From positions 1 through 64,000 of the forward strand of contig CAJXOG010000008.1 of assembly GCA_913057775.1 (NCBI GenBank): 64,000 nucleotides of DNA. Reading direction: 5' to 3'. Shown piece after piece: positions 35,682-45,013 of the stretch; the first letter of the stretch is position 1, and every line of letters begins with the position of its first letter. Origin of the DNA: an uncultured Fodinibius sp. (lineage in GTDB: Bacteria > Bacteroidota > Rhodothermia > Balneolales > Balneolaceae). Both the position numbers and the translations under genes were made by a program. The notes beneath the pieces are model-generated. The model had not been told where the DNA came from. It ran no database searches and saw nothing but the letters and a program-made list of their open reading frames with translations.

Positions 35682-37124
35682 TTACAGTGCTTCCAGTTTT
35701 TGAATCTTTTCTTTTAAGACCGATAAAATAAGAGTCACTTCCTCCAGATGTGTCCGAAAGTTGAGTACAGCCAGCCGTAAGAACACGGTTCCATTAATAT
35801 GGGTTGAGGAGATAAAAATACGTCCGTCACGGTGTATTTCATCGACTAGCTTTTTATTGAAGGTATTGGCATCACCTGATTCGGGAATATACCGGAAAAA
35901 GGCAACCGAAAGCTCCGGCTCCGGACCCACTTCGATGCCATCGATTTGCTGAATTTTGTCATAGAAGTAGCGTGTGAGCAACAGTTTCTCTTCCAGTGCG
36001 GCGCGGAACGGTCGAACACCAAAAAGCTGAAGCGGCAGCCACATCCGCAATCCACGAAAGTGCTTTGAGAGCTCCGGCGAAAGATCAGCGGGGGACGCTT
36101 CTTCAGTGGCTTTATACGTGTCTTGTAAATAGTTGGCAGACATGTGCTGCGAATCGTATAGTTTCTCTCCATCTTTGACGAGTAGCGCTCCAGATCCGTA
36201 AGGCAGAAACAGTCCCTTATGGGGATCAATAGTAGCCGAATCGGACTTTTCGATGCCTCTCATCACTTTTTTGCCGTATTCGGTAAGAAGGAAAAAGCCT
36301 CCGTAGGCTGCATCTACGTGGAACCAGAGATCATGTTGATCAGCAATATCACCAATTTCATCGAGCGGATCGACGGCGCCAAGATCGGTCGTGCCGGCAG
36401 AAGCAAAGATCGTCAGCGGGATGAGTCCTTCGTCTTTATCTGATTGAATTTGCTCATCCAGAGCATTTGCCTTCATGCGGTAGCGGTCATCCATTGGAAT
36501 GGTACGAAGCGAAGCTTCTTGCAGGCCGGCAAACTTGATGGCTTTGACCACGCAATGGTGCACTTGCCGGGTTGTGTAAATTACGGCGCGGTTAAAATCT
36601 TTGGCTTTAATACCCGAATCGTCGCGAGCTGTGACTAACCCAATTAAATTCGCAATAGACCCTCCGGAAGTTAGATTGCCGGCAGCTTCTTCGGGATAGC
36701 CGATAAGGTCATTCATCCACCGCACGCACATATTTTCGATTCTGACCGCACCCGGTGATGAAAAGAAAACGCCGGTATAGCGATTGGTGACAGCTGCCAG
36801 GTAGTCGGCGATGGCCGAGGGATAAAGTCCGCCGCCGGGAATATAGCCAGCATGCTTGCCTGAAGCGGGATTGAGCCCGGGTCTGTCCACTTCGGATTTT
36901 AAAACTTCGAGGAGCTGATCAAACTCTTTGGGCTCATCCTCAAAGGGCAGCTTATAAACGCCTTTGCCCATGGATTCCGAATCCACATAAGCAGGTTGCT
37001 CGGCCAGCGTGGACAAAAAGTTCTCCCCATAACTTTGAGCTTTTTTAAGTAAAGAGTTCCGGTCATGTGAGGTAGATTCAAGTTTTCGGGCCTCTTGTTC
37101 GAGTTCTTTGATTTTCTGTTCCAT
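35682..37124 (-). CDS. PLP-dependent group II amino acid decarboxylase
   Basis: 480 residues of the pyridoxal-dependent decarboxylase family II (aromatic amino acid, glutamate or DABA decarboxylases). The Schiff-base Lys sits in ATIDPHKGLFLPYGSGALLV, the cofactor-binding Asp in WFHVDAAYGGFF, and the substrate-loop His in TTRQVHHCVVKAIKF. PSAIADYLAAVTNRYTGVFFSSPGAVRIENMCVRWM is the conserved N-terminal region. The exact substrate is not determined by the visible residues. It is transcribed away from the rhodanese gene upstream, with a terminator between. Confidence 0.92.
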   Translation of the reverse strand: MEQKIKELEQEARKLESTSHDRNSLLKKAQSYGENFLSTLAEQPAYVDSESMGKGVYKLPFEDEPKEFDQLLEVLKSEVDRPGLNPASGKHAGYIPGGGLYPSAIADYLAAVTNRYTGVFFSSPGAVRIENMCVRWMNDLIGYPEEAAGNLTSGGSIANLIGLVTARDDSGIKAKDFNRAVIYTTRQVHHCVVKAIKFAGLQEASLRTIPMDDRYRMKANALDEQIQSDKDEGLIPLTIFASAGTTDLGAVDPLDEIGDIADQHDLWFHVDAAYGGFFLLTEYGKKVMRGIEKSDSATIDPHKGLFLPYGSGALLVKDGEKLYDSQHMSANYLQDTYKATEEASPADLSPELSKHFRGLRMWLPLQLFGVRPFRAALEEKLLLTRYFYDKIQQIDGIEVGPEPELSVAFFRYIPESGDANTFNKKLVDEIHRDGRIFISSTHINGTVFLRLAVLNFRTHLEEVTLILSVLKEKIQKLEAL

Positions 37125-37170
37125 GTATGGGATGGCAGTTCAAAAAATTTCAATTGGCAAATAGATCATA

Positions 37171-37208
37171 AAATAATAAAAGCCGCGACCAACTGAATGA
37201 CCGCGGCT
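37171..37208 (-). terminator. Intrinsic terminator after the rhodanese gene
   Basis: AGCCGCG at 37181-37187 pairs with CGCGGCT at 37202-37208, extended by GGTC/GACC-like pairing; on the minus strand TTTATTATTTT follows. It separates the rhodanese and decarboxylase genes. Confidence 0.85.
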
Positions 37209-37232
37209 CCCCAAATCAAAAAGTGATATATG

Positions 37233-37577
37233 TTAGTTTACGTCGGTGCCTGTAAGGCGATAGCCTTCGCTGCACCATCCGGCTAAGCCTTCTTCGAAGT
37301 CCCAAACGTTGTTATAGCCCATCTCTGTGAGCTTTTCAGCAAGTTTGGGAGAGGCATCACAATCCACACTGGCGCAGTAGACTACGATATACTGATCTTT
37401 GTCAGGAATTACATTCGTTGCGCATTCGAGGTTATGCTCCGTAATGTTGATGGAGCCCGGAATGCGTTTGCTCGTGAAGGCTTCTTCCGACAATGCATTG
37501 ATCAAAACAGGACGATTTTCACTCGTCATGCGATCGTGAAGATCTGTAGCGGATATGCGTTTCATTGTAGCTGGCAT
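37233..37577 (-). CDS. Rhodanese-like single-domain protein
   Basis: 114 residues from the ATG at 37575-37577, which has a strong ribosome site (AGAGGTGATC) upstream; the longer frame to 37682 is unlikely. The rhodanese fold is seen as ATDLHDRMTSENRPVLINALSEEAFTSKRIPGSINI, with the active-site Cys in QYIVVYCASVDCDAS and helix SPKLAEKLTEMGYNNVWDFEEGLAGW. Rhodanese domains transfer sulfane sulfur or sense thiol state. It is divergent from htpX across 224 bp. Confidence 0.9.
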   Translation of the reverse strand: MPATMKRISATDLHDRMTSENRPVLINALSEEAFTSKRIPGSINITEHNLECATNVIPDKDQYIVVYCASVDCDASPKLAEKLTEMGYNNVWDFEEGLAGWCSEGYRLTGTDVN

Positions 37578-37801
37578 AGTGATCACCTCTGTAGATTTGG
37601 TTCCATATTTGTTCGCACAAATATAGCGTCTTATAACAATATGAGCGATATTTACCATTCCATGTAGTATGTAGGGGATCACTTTTCGTCTGACATCTCT
37701 GGATGCTTTTTGGCAGAAAATTTGTTTATGAAACTAAAACAAAGCGGCAATTTTTACGTTTAACAGATAGAAAAAGCAACTCCAAATTTTTAAAGAATGA
37801 T

Positions 37802-38668
37802 ATGAATAGAAATAGTTTGCGAACGGTTTTTCTGATGACGCTGGCTGCCGTACTTTTTATGCTGGTTGGGCAGGTTCTGGGCGGATCTACCGGTTTAATA
37901 ATTGCTTTTGTTTTTGCTATGGGGATGAATTTTTTCAGCTATTGGAAATCCGACAAAATGGTTCTGCGGATGTATGACGCTCAGGAGGTAGATCGAAGCT
38001 CGCACCCCAAATTATACGGAATGATAAAAGAGTTATCCCGTAAAGCCGATCTTCCAATGCCGGCGGTCTATATCATCCCGCAAAAACAACCAAATGCCTT
38101 TGCGACGGGACGTAATCCCGAAAATGCAGCGGTGGCGGTCACAGAAGGCATCATGCAGGCACTTAATGAGGATGAGTTGCGCGCAGTAATAGCCCATGAG
38201 CTGGCCCATATTCAAAACCGCGATATTCTTACGCAGACTATTGTCACCACGGTAGTGAGCGCACTAACGATGTTGGCACAGTTTGCTTATTTCATTCCTA
38301 TAGGCGGTAGTGACCGCGGATCAAATCCGTTTGTGGCACTTATTGTGTTGATAACAGCTCCTATTGCTGCGACCATGCTGCAGGCAGCTATTAGCAGAAC
38401 ACGAGAATATGAAGCCGATCGTGTAGGCGCAGAAATATGCGGCCAACCGGCTCAGCTTGCATCGGCATTGCAGCGAATTGAAAAGGCGGCTGAGCAAATT
38501 CCAATGAATGTGTCGGATACAGCCATGCGTTCAACTTCGCACATGTTTCCGGTTAATCCCTTCAGCGGGGGCAGTTTTATGAATTTGTTTTCAACACATC
38601 CCGAAACCGAAGATCGTGTAGATCGACTGATTCACATGCAGAACACCGGGGAATATTTATTTGATTAA
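37802..38668 (+). CDS. htpX: Membrane zinc metalloprotease HtpX
   Basis: 288 residues from the ATG at 37802, which gives the normal HtpX size; a longer frame from 37703 lacks a convincing start. Two N-terminal membrane helices (VFLMTLAAVLFMLVGQVLG, GLIIAFVFAMGMNFFSYW), zinc-binding HELAH at 132-136, a second pair of helices, and the EYEADRVGAEICGQ downstream glutamate motif. HtpX degrades misfolded inner-membrane proteins. Divergent from the rhodanese gene. No Cpx-like regulator is next to it. Confidence 0.94.
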   Translation: MNRNSLRTVFLMTLAAVLFMLVGQVLGGSTGLIIAFVFAMGMNFFSYWKSDKMVLRMYDAQEVDRSSHPKLYGMIKELSRKADLPMPAVYIIPQKQPNAFATGRNPENAAVAVTEGIMQALNEDELRAVIAHELAHIQNRDILTQTIVTTVVSALTMLAQFAYFIPIGGSDRGSNPFVALIVLITAPIAATMLQAAISRTREYEADRVGAEICGQPAQLASALQRIEKAAEQIPMNVSDTAMRSTSHMFPVNPFSGGSFMNLFSTHPETEDRVDRLIHMQNTGEYLFD

Positions 38669-38684
38669 GGCTTACTCAATTTTT

Positions 38685-38714
38685 GTGTCACCCTGAATTT
38701 ATTTCAGGGTCTCC
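38685..38714. repeat. REP-like palindromic repeat, copy 2
   Basis: GTCACCCTGAATTTATTTCA continuing GGGTCT has arms CCCTGAA/TTCAGGG around TTTA. It resembles copy 1 at 13375-13401. Located just after htpX. Confidence 0.6.
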
Positions 38715-38833
38715 TAAAAAAATAATCCCACTGGTAGTGACTAACTATTTTATAGATGTTGAAACCCCGATTCGTGGGGGCACGCCAAGTTTAGCATGAA
38801 TGATAAAGTTTGCGCAATCCCTCTAAAGACTAA

Positions 38834-38871
38834 GAAGAAAAACCCTCAGGATTTTTGAGTCCTGAGGGTTT
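38834..38871 (-). terminator. Intrinsic terminator of the small gene at 38897-39103
   Basis: AAACCCTCAGGA at 38840-38851 pairs with TCCTGAGGGTTT at 38860-38871 (12 bp). On the minus strand the stem is followed by a T-rich stretch, TTTTTCTTCTT. Confidence 0.9.
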
Positions 38872-38896
38872 AGTATTGCTGAAAATATTTCTCTTA

Positions 38897-39103
38897 CTAT
38901 TCTTCCTCGTACTGTTCATCATAAGCGTTTTTAATGCGCTGATTCATGTGACGCTTATAATTTTCGTACTCATACTTTCGGACGGTAAACTCGGAGTGAT
39001 AATTACCGTCGTTACAATCCACCTTTAACTTTTCGGGGTTATCAGTTTCGCTGATTTCAACGGCGATGTCGCCAAGTTTGTATGAATCGATAAGAGAGCT
39101 CAT
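38897..39103 (-). CDS. Small protein of unknown function
   Basis: 68 residues from the ATG at 39101-39103 (a longer TTG-start frame to 39160 is also open). It is acidic (SETDNPEKLKVDCNDGNYHSEFTV) with a C-terminal charged stretch ending YDEQYEEE. No signal or membrane segment. It lies just downstream of the TonB-receptor-like gene on the same strand and ends at a strong terminator, so it is probably expressed from the same region. No family recognised. Confidence 0.5.
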   Translation of the reverse strand: MSSLIDSYKLGDIAVEISETDNPEKLKVDCNDGNYHSEFTVRKYEYENYKRHMNQRIKNAYDEQYEEE

Positions 39104-39171
39104 AAGGTCATTTATTTTGTTTATGCTAAGATAATCACTGCAGAGCTCAATTTGAATCAAAATCAGCTAAC

Positions 39172-41625
39172 TTACATATCTCCCATTCCACCTTCGGGAC
39201 CATCGCCATTTCTGCCTTGGTTACGGCGTCGTTCATCACGTTCGCCAAAGAAGTATTGGAAACTGATAGTAGCGGAACGCGAGGACCAGCTAAATTCACG
39301 CTGTGTATAGAAATCAGTATTCGGATTCCCGTCAGTATCTGCGGTATAATTGAAGTTCTGCGAATCAAGCAGATCCCGAACGTTAAGCGTAACCTTGGCT
39401 TTACCATCCATAATATCTTTTGAAAGTCCGGTGTCCATCATGGTCATGCCTTCGCGACGTCCCTGGGTAGTTTCGCTGGGTCCGCGATAGCGCATGGAGG
39501 CTTGATAGTTCAATCCATCGACAATTTCCCAGCGCAGTCGCATGCGTGCCTGGAAATTTTCGGATTCACTTCTGAACACTTGTGGTTCACTCAAATTTTC
39601 GGACTGATAGATGCCCTCTGATGAAGATTGAAATAGGTTTGCATTAGCTGTTAGATTCAATCGATCCACAATTTCTTGATCAGCTGAGAACTCAACACCC
39701 CAAGCTTTTTCGGAAGCAAGGTTGATCGGAAATATCCGTGTGACGCCTTGTTGGATCTCGGTTATTCGTTCAATAACATCCGTACGATAGCGATGATAAA
39801 AACTCGTAAGCAGTGATCCGGAACTCCAATAATGCAGGTATCCTAACTCGTAAGAGTTGCTGAATTCCGGCGTCAAGTTGGGGTTACCTGTATACTGGCT
39901 GCGTGGGTCATCGAAATCATTGAAAGGAATTAAAGAGCGAGACCATGGTCGCCGCAACCGTCGGCTGTAACTTACTTGAACGGACTGTTGCTCGTTGAAA
40001 GAGTAACTCAAGAACACACTCGGAAAGAGATTTACGTAATTTTGGGTGACTACCGTATTATCACTTTTTACCTCGGTACGGATATTTGTGTTTTCAAGAC
40101 GCAGTCCAACTTGTCCTGATAAGGAAGACCATTCGTAGTTTAGAATAGCGAAAGCAGCATTGACATTTTCGGTATAGAGAAAGTTATCTGTATAATTCGC
40201 TTCGCTTATCCAACTCCCATTAACTAGTGTTTCGGCGCGATAACTATTATCCATCCACTCGGTATCACTGCGCAGGCCGGCTTCAAGTTTACCGTCACCC
40301 AATAATGGGCGCTCATATTCGGCGTTGAAACGGAGATCCATTTCTTCTTCCTCATCGATGGCACGCTGCATCAGGGGATCAGCATTTCCCTGCCGGACGA
40401 TTTCTTCAATATTATTTGTGGCCTCTTCCCAGCTGATATCAAAGCTGGCATCAGCAACGAGCTTGTGATCATCACCGTCAATTTTGTTCTCATAATCCAG
40501 GTTTATGTCAATATCACGTTCATTGCCGTCCTGCCTACTTTGACGAAAGGTCTCTTCTAATACATCACCGGAAAATGCTCCGGGACTGTATTCCAGATCA
40601 GTATAAGTGATATCTTCATTGTTCTCTTCGCGTTCGGCACTTAGATAAGCACTTGCGGTAAGTACCTGTGTTTCTGTAAGATAAAAATCAGCCCCAAATT
40701 GAAGATCGCCGTCAAGCTCTGACTCTTGAGAATCAGTTTTTTCACGATACATAAGGGTATCTTGTGGACCTGCAAAACGCTGAAAAGAACTTCCTCCTTC
40801 GGGTTCGCTGCGGTAATCAAGCCCGCCATTAAAGAACCAGTTAATATCGCCTACGCGATAATTTATGTTGGCAGATCCCTCATACTCTTCTGGCAAACCG
40901 GTGCCCACCTGAAAGTTACCATTAAGGCCACGGCGCTGATCTTTCTTTAGAATGATGTTGATGATTCCGCCGGATCCTTCGGCAGCGTAACGGGCAGAGG
41001 GATTGGTAATAATTTCAACCGATTTAATCATTGTGGCGGGAATACTGTTAAGAGCATCTACATTGCTGCTGCTAACCATGCTCGATGGTTTGCCATTGAT
41101 AAGCACGCGGACTGACTCATTACCACGCAGGCTAATATTACCATCGATGTTAGTGGAAACAGAAGGGACATTATTTAGCACATCAACAGCCGACCCGCCC
41201 AGGCTGGTGATATCCTGTCCCACTTGAAAGGTACGCTTATCAAAGTTCATCTGCATTTCGGATTGTTCTGCACGTACAAATAGCTCTCCGAGATTTTCGG
41301 AGGTTGGAGTCATGTTAATAGTGCCCACAGCTACCGTTTCACCTTCCGAAATTTGCACCTCCTGAGTATAGGGTTGGAAGGAGAGAAAGGTAATTTTCAA
41401 TACATATTGGCCGGGGGAAATATTGATAGAAAAGGCTCCGTCGCCGTCAGTAGAAGCACCGGTTATGATGTTGGTTTGGCTTGAATCATAAATAGCCACT
41501 GAAGCACTAGACAGTGGTTCGTCTTCTTGGTCTAAAACGGTGCCCGATATGGAGCCATCAGATTGTGCAAAAACAGGAATTGAAAAAAGTAATAGCAGGG
41601 AAAGGGACGAGAGTAACTTTTTCAT
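39172..41625 (-). CDS. TonB-receptor-like outer-membrane beta-barrel protein
   Basis: 817 residues: signal peptide (LLSSLSLLLLFSIPVFAQ), a carboxypeptidase regulatory-like domain (SISGTVLDQEDEPLSSASVAIYDSSQ...YVLKITFLSFQPYTQEVQI) typical of Bacteroidota TonB-dependent proteins, a plug domain (MQMNFDKRTFQVGQDITSLGGSAVDVLNNVPSVSTNIDGNISLRG, with RVLINGKP), and a long beta barrel. The C-terminus ends in a charged Gly-rich tail (RNQGRNGDGPEGGMGDM) after the final strand rather than in a terminal aromatic. No SusD partner is nearby. A substrate cannot be assigned; a divalent cation or siderophore is not implied by the sequence. Confidence 0.9.
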   Translation of the reverse strand: MKKLLSSLSLLLLFSIPVFAQSDGSISGTVLDQEDEPLSSASVAIYDSSQTNIITGASTDGDGAFSINISPGQYVLKITFLSFQPYTQEVQISEGETVAVGTINMTPTSENLGELFVRAEQSEMQMNFDKRTFQVGQDITSLGGSAVDVLNNVPSVSTNIDGNISLRGNESVRVLINGKPSSMVSSSNVDALNSIPATMIKSVEIITNPSARYAAEGSGGIINIILKKDQRRGLNGNFQVGTGLPEEYEGSANINYRVGDINWFFNGGLDYRSEPEGGSSFQRFAGPQDTLMYREKTDSQESELDGDLQFGADFYLTETQVLTASAYLSAEREENNEDITYTDLEYSPGAFSGDVLEETFRQSRQDGNERDIDINLDYENKIDGDDHKLVADASFDISWEEATNNIEEIVRQGNADPLMQRAIDEEEEMDLRFNAEYERPLLGDGKLEAGLRSDTEWMDNSYRAETLVNGSWISEANYTDNFLYTENVNAAFAILNYEWSSLSGQVGLRLENTNIRTEVKSDNTVVTQNYVNLFPSVFLSYSFNEQQSVQVSYSRRLRRPWSRSLIPFNDFDDPRSQYTGNPNLTPEFSNSYELGYLHYWSSGSLLTSFYHRYRTDVIERITEIQQGVTRIFPINLASEKAWGVEFSADQEIVDRLNLTANANLFQSSSEGIYQSENLSEPQVFRSESENFQARMRLRWEIVDGLNYQASMRYRGPSETTQGRREGMTMMDTGLSKDIMDGKAKVTLNVRDLLDSQNFNYTADTDGNPNTDFYTQREFSWSSRSATISFQYFFGERDERRRNQGRNGDGPEGGMGDM

Positions 41626-41737
41626 GTTATTGTGTAGATGTTAGAAAATATGACGTCGTTTGATTTGTTTAGTTCAAAAGATAACAGGTGATACTGTTCA
41701 AACATTAAACGAATACTGAAGAAAATTTGAAGATTTC

Positions 41738-43003
41738 TCAGTTTTGTAAGTCAATTTTCACAGTATGCCAGCCATCTTCGTATGTATATGAGATGGTATA
41801 ATGGTATTGGTCGGCAATTCGTTTGATTATAGCTAAACCGAGCCCAATAGAGTTGGAATCAACATTATCTTTTATGAATCGTCGGAACAATTCATCGGGT
41901 GTTGATGAGAGTGGGTCACCAGTATTGGAGATGCGAAGGCGTTGGCTGTTTAACGAAATATCAATACTTCCCTCTTCCACATTATGTTTTATAGCATTCT
42001 GGAAAAGATTGGTCCATAATATATCTGCAAGAACGGGATGCATTTGAACGAAAACATCATCTTCGACATCGGCTTCAACCGTTAGGCCGTTAAGAGCAAT
42101 AAATTCATCAAATGCCTGCGTGCTCTCTTCAATGAGTTCTGAAAAGTTTACCTCTTCTGTTTCGACAAATTCATGATTTTCAATCTTGGTCAACAGAGCC
42201 AACGATTCGCTTAATCGCGATAACTTTTTCACCGAACGCTGACTATCTTCTACAAATTGATACTGTTCGGGCGAAAGGTCGGTTTCGGTAAGCAATTCCA
42301 GTTTACCCTTGATGATGGATAGAGGAGTTTGAAGCTCATGGGAAGCATTTTCTGCGAACTCTTTAAGGTTTTTATAGTCTGATATCGCCTTGCTGGTCAT
42401 CTGCTCCACAAATTTGTTTAAATCATCGAATTCAGCTACTGATGTTTCTTCAGTGGTAATCGGTTTTTTATCTTGCAAGCTAAAGTTTTTAATACGCTCC
42501 AGCGTTTTGCGGAACGGTTTAAATAACCTGTTAGAAACAATGAATCCGACTCCAACGGCACCAATAACTTGCAGCCCCAAAATCCAGAGCAGAATTTGTA
42601 TTACGGCTTCGGTGATATCGTCCGATTCAACCAGCGCCCCATACGTTGTTATGCGGTAAGCACTGCCATCAACGTTGCGATAGGCAACAAGCTTCAGATT
42701 GTTTTCCATCTGCTGAAGCCGATCGTGCCAGACCAAGGTATCGCGAATTTCTACATTTGGTTCTACCCGATTCGGGAGAGCAACTATTTTTAAATTGGTG
42801 TCATCGTCATCTTGCACCGTGTTTTCAAAGTTTTTCCCCTGTTCCAGCAGGTACGTTACACGCTCTACCCGATCCAAAAAGCGCCACTTAAGTTCGTTGT
42901 CGAGTTCGCCCTTGATAACGTGATAAGACACAAAACCCGCTATGCCCAGCACAATAATGGTTACAGTAAGGTAAATGAGAACAAACTTTGTTATCAGCTT
43001 CAT
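41738..43003 (-). CDS. Membrane sensor histidine kinase
   Basis: 421 residues: two membrane helices (about 8-28 and 137-158) around a periplasmic domain, a HAMP-like linker, His-box FAENASHELQTPLSIIKGKLELL, and an HATPase domain ending SSTPDELFRRFIKDNVDSNSIGLGLAIIKRIADQY. It is 5 bp downstream of the OmpR-type regulator on the same strand, so they form an operon and a two-component system. A TonB-receptor-like gene follows on the same strand about 110 bp on and is a possible target. The signal is unknown. Confidence 0.93.
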   Translation of the reverse strand: MKLITKFVLIYLTVTIIVLGIAGFVSYHVIKGELDNELKWRFLDRVERVTYLLEQGKNFENTVQDDDDTNLKIVALPNRVEPNVEIRDTLVWHDRLQQMENNLKLVAYRNVDGSAYRITTYGALVESDDITEAVIQILLWILGLQVIGAVGVGFIVSNRLFKPFRKTLERIKNFSLQDKKPITTEETSVAEFDDLNKFVEQMTSKAISDYKNLKEFAENASHELQTPLSIIKGKLELLTETDLSPEQYQFVEDSQRSVKKLSRLSESLALLTKIENHEFVETEEVNFSELIEESTQAFDEFIALNGLTVEADVEDDVFVQMHPVLADILWTNLFQNAIKHNVEEGSIDISLNSQRLRISNTGDPLSSTPDELFRRFIKDNVDSNSIGLGLAIIKRIADQYHYTISYTYEDGWHTVKIDLQN

Positions 43004-43008
43004 GGCAA

Positions 43009-43686
43009 TTAGTGGACTTTAAATTTGTATCCAATACCGTAGACGCTTTCGATATAATCATTAGCCCCGGCGTTCTCTAATTTTTTGCGCAGATTTTTGA
43101 TGTGTTGATACACGAAGTCAAGATTTTCGAGATGATCTACGTAATCGCCCCACAAGTGTTCGGCAATGGTCTGCTTGGAGAGTACGTGGTTTTTATTGGA
43201 TGAAAAATAGAGCAGCAGTTCGTACTCCTTGGGCGTAAGGGTTACCTCACTTCCATCCACCGTAACCTCCATGGTTTTAGTATTGATGGCGATCTCGTTC
43301 ACATTAATAATTTCCTTTCCGTCGCGCTGCTGCCTGCGATTTACGGCCTTGATGCGGGCGTGCAGCTCGGGTAATTGAAAGGGCTTGGTGATGTAATCAT
43401 CAGCGCCCAACTCAAGTCCTTCCACTTTGTCATCCAGAGCATTTTTGGCCGATATAATGATGGTTCCGGTTTCCGGATTTACGGATTTCAGTTCTCGCAA
43501 AACCTGTAGGCCCGAACCACCGGGAATCATAATGTCAATAAGTACCACATCGTAGGTGTACGACATCACTTTGTCAAAAGCGGCGGAATAGGATTTTGCA
43601 GATTCGCAGATATATCCTTCACGCTTCAGATACGTCTGGATATTCTGTAGCAAATCTTCGTTGTCTTCGATGATAAGTAATTTCAT
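43009..43686 (-). CDS. OmpR-family response regulator
   Basis: 225 residues: receiver domain (LLIIEDNEDLLQNI, phosphoacceptor Asp in VVLIDIMIPGGSG, Lys in DYITKPFQLPEL) and an OmpR winged helix (LTPKEYELLLYFSSNKNHVLSKQTIAEHLWGDYVDHLENLDFVYQHIKNLRKKL). First gene of the operon with the sensor kinase. The atypical VDHLENLDFVYQHIKNLR motif replaces the common VDVHISRLR, a pattern seen in Bacteroidota regulators. Confidence 0.93.
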   Translation of the reverse strand: MKLLIIEDNEDLLQNIQTYLKREGYICESAKSYSAAFDKVMSYTYDVVLIDIMIPGGSGLQVLRELKSVNPETGTIIISAKNALDDKVEGLELGADDYITKPFQLPELHARIKAVNRRQQRDGKEIINVNEIAINTKTMEVTVDGSEVTLTPKEYELLLYFSSNKNHVLSKQTIAEHLWGDYVDHLENLDFVYQHIKNLRKKLENAGANDYIESVYGIGYKFKVH

Positions 43687-43828
43687 AGCAGCTCAAACAT
43701 AACAAATGAATTTGAAGCAAAACTGAAGGTCAATAATATATTTATATCGTATGTAGATTAGTACTTTTGAAAGCAATGGTTATATTTTAGTGATGTCATT
43801 ATAAGGTTGACCTCTATCCGGATATTTT

Positions 43829-44407
43829 ATGCGGCATGGTATACTAACAATATTGGTCTTGGGAATTGTGATGGGAGGATGTACTTCTGAACAGGAGTCC
43901 CCTTCTATGGATAAACAATCAGATTCGGTAATCGAACAGGAAAATACGAGCAGCGTTATATCACAGCAAGAACCCACCGATTTTGAACGAGAGAGTAGCA
44001 GTATGGGTCAGCTGGTATATGTACCTGTTTACTCGCATATCTACCAACAAAACCGGCAGAAAACATTTAACCTAACGACCACGCTAAGTATTCGGAATGC
44101 AGACCCCTATCGTTCCTTTACTATTACTGAAGTCGCGTATTATGATTCAAAAGGAAATTTAATTCAGCAGTATTTAGATTCGACGGAACAAATTCGCCCT
44201 CTGGCTTCTACTTCGTTTGTAATCGAAGAGGAAGATCTTAGAGGCGGTGTTGGAGCTAACTTTCTGGTACGGTGGCATTCGCAAGAACCTATCTATCCAC
44301 CGGCCATAGAGGCAGTAAATATCAGTACATCACAACAGCAGGGTATTTCCTTTTTGAGTGTTGGACGTGTACTTCAGGAGCGTTCTATTAATACATCCAG
44401 CAATTAA
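43829..44407 (+). CDS. DUF3124 lipoprotein
   Basis: 192 residues with a lipoprotein signal (LTILVLGIVMGGC). The domain QLVYVPVYSHIYQQNRQKTFNLTTTLSIRNADPYRSFTITEVAYYDSKGNLI...IEEEDLRGGVGANFLVRWHS is the DUF3124 pattern. Function is unknown; the family is usually lipid-anchored and periplasmic. It starts divergently from the two-component operon (142 bp) and converges with a plug-domain lipoprotein. Confidence 0.85.
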   Translation: MRHGILTILVLGIVMGGCTSEQESPSMDKQSDSVIEQENTSSVISQQEPTDFERESSSMGQLVYVPVYSHIYQQNRQKTFNLTTTLSIRNADPYRSFTITEVAYYDSKGNLIQQYLDSTEQIRPLASTSFVIEEEDLRGGVGANFLVRWHSQEPIYPPAIEAVNISTSQQQGISFLSVGRVLQERSINTSSN

Positions 44408-44447
44408 TAGTATAGGTCTGTTCCTTACCTCTGAGTTATAGGACCGG

Positions 44448-44496
44448 TTCTTAATTTTGGACTCGAAATCAAGCCACAAGTATTTCAAATTAAGAA
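44448..44496. repeat. 10-bp inverted repeat between convergent genes
   Basis: TTCTTAATTT at 44448-44457 pairs with AAATTAAGAA at 44487-44496 across a 29-base loop. It overlaps the stop region of the plug lipoprotein. Too A/T rich for a strong terminator. Confidence 0.35.
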
Positions 44497-44912
44497 TTTT
44501 GGTTCATTGCATGTTTGGATTCTATTTCAATTACCCCATAATAGCCTTCCATACCATAACGGGCGGATCGCGATGGTGGAATTACTTCGATATAATTTAT
44601 TTCTCCAGGATATAGCATCTCGTCAACACTGGCAAAGCTTCGTCCAACCTTTTGTCCATCTATAATAAACAGAGGCTGGTTGCCCGGGTTTATTGTAGAG
44701 CTTTCGCCCCTAATAATAACGCGTTCACTTCCTTGGCTACCGGTAATGGTTGCCTTGGCTGTTCTTCTAATATGATCCTTAAGTGTCCAGTTATTTTCCG
44801 GAGTGGTCTTCTGTTTCTTTTCCTTATTAGTAGTGCTGGAGGTGGAGCAGCCCAACACCGTAGCAAATAATCCCGCAGCAAGCAGTACGATAAGTAGTTT
44901 TGAAAACTTCAC
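44490..44912 (-). CDS. Stand-alone TonB-receptor plug-domain lipoprotein
   Basis: 140 residues with a lipoprotein signal (LLIVLLAAGLFATVLGC) and a single plug domain: VIIRGESSTINPGNQPLFIIDGQKVGRSFASVDEMLYPGEINYIEVIPPSRSARYGMEGYYGVIEIESK, homologous to SusC-type plugs but with no barrel behind it. The start is GTG at 44910-44912. It may be a periplasmic adaptor for a TonB-dependent receptor or a remnant of one; the intact lipobox and coherent frame argue for a functional small lipoprotein. Confidence 0.75.
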   Translation of the reverse strand: MKFSKLLIVLLAAGLFATVLGCSTSSTTNKEKKQKTTPENNWTLKDHIRRTAKATITGSQGSERVIIRGESSTINPGNQPLFIIDGQKVGRSFASVDEMLYPGEINYIEVIPPSRSARYGMEGYYGVIEIESKHAMNQNS

Positions 44913-45013
44913 AATCTTAAAGGTCTTTTGAGATTACATAAATCATCCTATAAAACTCGGGGCTTGATTTAAAAAATATGTTATAGAACGATAATAGCCA
45001 GTGATAAGACTCA

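Noticed and set aside
37578-37801. N-terminal extensions of the rhodanese and HtpX proteins
   Set aside because: The shorter starts have better ribosome sites or normal family length.
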